A stretch of 6,372 nucleotides of DNA from JBBRUG01 sp038247995. Its GTDB lineage: Bacteria > Chloroflexota > Chloroflexia > Chloroflexales > Chloroflexaceae. The DNA is taken from the NCBI GenBank assembly GCA_038247995.1, contig JBBRUG010000336.1, positions 1 to 6,372 of the forward strand, in the 5' to 3' direction. This document shows, piece by piece, positions 5,894 to 6,372 of the stretch. Both the position numbers and the translations under genes were made by a program. The notes under the pieces are model-generated. The model was not told where the DNA came from, searched no databases, and saw only the letters and a program-made list of their open reading frames with translations. Numbering within the stretch: the first letter of the stretch is position 1; the number at the start of each line of letters is the position of its first letter.

Positions 5894-6372
5894 TTACATG
5901 GTACCAATCCCGTTGCGCACCGCCCAGGCCACGGCTTCGCTACGGTTCTGCACCCGTAGTTTGCTGAGAATGTTATGCACGTGGTTCTTCACCGTCCCCA
6001 TGCCGGCGCCTAACGCCTGCGCAATTTCGGCATTGGTCTTGCCCTGCACCACCAGCGCCAGCACCGCTTGCTCACGCGCCGTCAAGGGCATCGGACGTAC
6101 CGACGGTTCCTGCGGGTGGGCGGCCATCAGCAGCCGTACCACCGAGCGACTGAGCCATCCCGTCTCGCCCGCGCCGACCGCACGAATCGCGGTGCCGATC
6201 TGCTCGGGCGGCTCGTCTTTGGTGAGGTACCCGGCGGCGCCGGCGGCCAGCAGCGCCTGCACATACACCGGATCGGCATGGGCGCTGAACCCGATCACTG
6301 CGGTCTGTGGCGCCACAGCGCGCACCTGCTGCGCGATCACCATCCCGCTCGTTCCAGGCAGGTCGATGTCGA
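5894..6372 (-). CDS. NarL/LuxR-family response regulator, 5' end outside window
   Basis: The visible part has 158 complete residues ending in NGIGTM and a TAA stop at 5896-5894. It opens with DIDLPGTSG, in which the first Asp (6370-6368) matches the phosphoacceptor of CheY-like receivers. The switch residues are also present: Ser in GFSAH (residue 29 of the fragment) and Lys in GYLTKDE (residue 51). A linker leads to a GerE/LuxR-type helix-turn-helix from about residue 95 (PLTAREQAVLALVVQGKTN, AEIAQALG, GTVKNHVHNILSKLRVQNRSEA). Such proteins are phosphorylated by a partner histidine kinase, dimerise and bind DNA to control transcription. The kinase is not in the window; roughly the first 50 residues are missing. 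A terminator follows, so it is probably the last gene of its unit. The family is certain; targets are unknown. Confidence 0.95.
   Translation of the reverse strand, partial: DIDLPGTSGMVIAQQVRAVAPQTAVIGFSAHADPVYVQALLAAGAAGYLTKDEPPEQIGTAIRAVGAGETGWLSRSVVRLLMAAHPQEPSVRPMPLTAREQAVLALVVQGKTNAEIAQALGAGMGTVKNHVHNILSKLRVQNRSEAVAWAVRNGIGTM

Noticed and set aside
5629..5967. Plus-strand frame of 112 codons across the intergenic region
   Set aside because: It runs over the repeats, the terminator and the end of the regulator gene on the other strand. It has no domain or clear start signal.
1..6372. CRISPR array, tRNA, rRNA or insertion sequence
   Set aside because: I saw no regularly spaced direct repeats, no tRNA-like cloverleaf sequence, no rRNA segments and no transposase motifs or terminal inverted repeats.

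Overview
The window looks like a stretch of a moderately GC-rich bacterial chromosome. A filamentous or gliding member of the Chloroflexota (Chloroflexus/Roseiflexus-like) is my best guess. That guess rests only on the style of the secreted YD-repeat protein (an N-terminal conserved-repeat domain, then Pro/Thr-rich linkers, then a long Rhs shell), and no marker gene is present to confirm it. Both genes lie on the minus strand.

Layout, in the direction of transcription (right to left). (1) 6372-5894: the 3' two thirds of a NarL/LuxR-type response regulator, cut by the right edge just upstream of its phosphoacceptor aspartate. (2) 5893-5543: a 351-base intergenic region. It holds an intrinsic terminator for the regulator, a cluster of four related 15-base repeats, a 9-base inverted repeat enclosing one of them, a candidate sigma-70 promoter whose spacer contains a perfect 13-base palindrome, and a leader of about 100 bases with a GG-tract motif, a possible hairpin and a good ribosome binding site. 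(3) 5542-1: one uninterrupted reading frame of 1847 codons that leaves the window at its left edge without a stop. I translated it codon by codon and found no stop or frameshift.

The giant protein has a signal peptide, a DUF11-like beta domain, a low-complexity linker, a second beta-sandwich-like domain, an SpvB/TcB-like shell start, a long Rhs-type middle region and about sixteen YD repeats. It then has a nested module resembling the calcium-dependent carbohydrate-binding family CBM60, after which YD repeats resume at the window edge. It is probably an exported, surface-associated or released Rhs/YD shell protein. Its C-terminal end, where Rhs proteins usually carry a variable effector, lies outside the window.

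The most notable points are the sugar-binding-like module set inside the YD-repeat shell, ten cysteines in five close pairs in an exported protein, and the compact, repeat-rich control region. The regulator and the Rhs gene are separated by a terminator, so they are probably separate transcription units. A regulatory link between them is possible but not shown. Long open frames on the plus strand across 140-3355 are antisense shadows of the Rhs gene.
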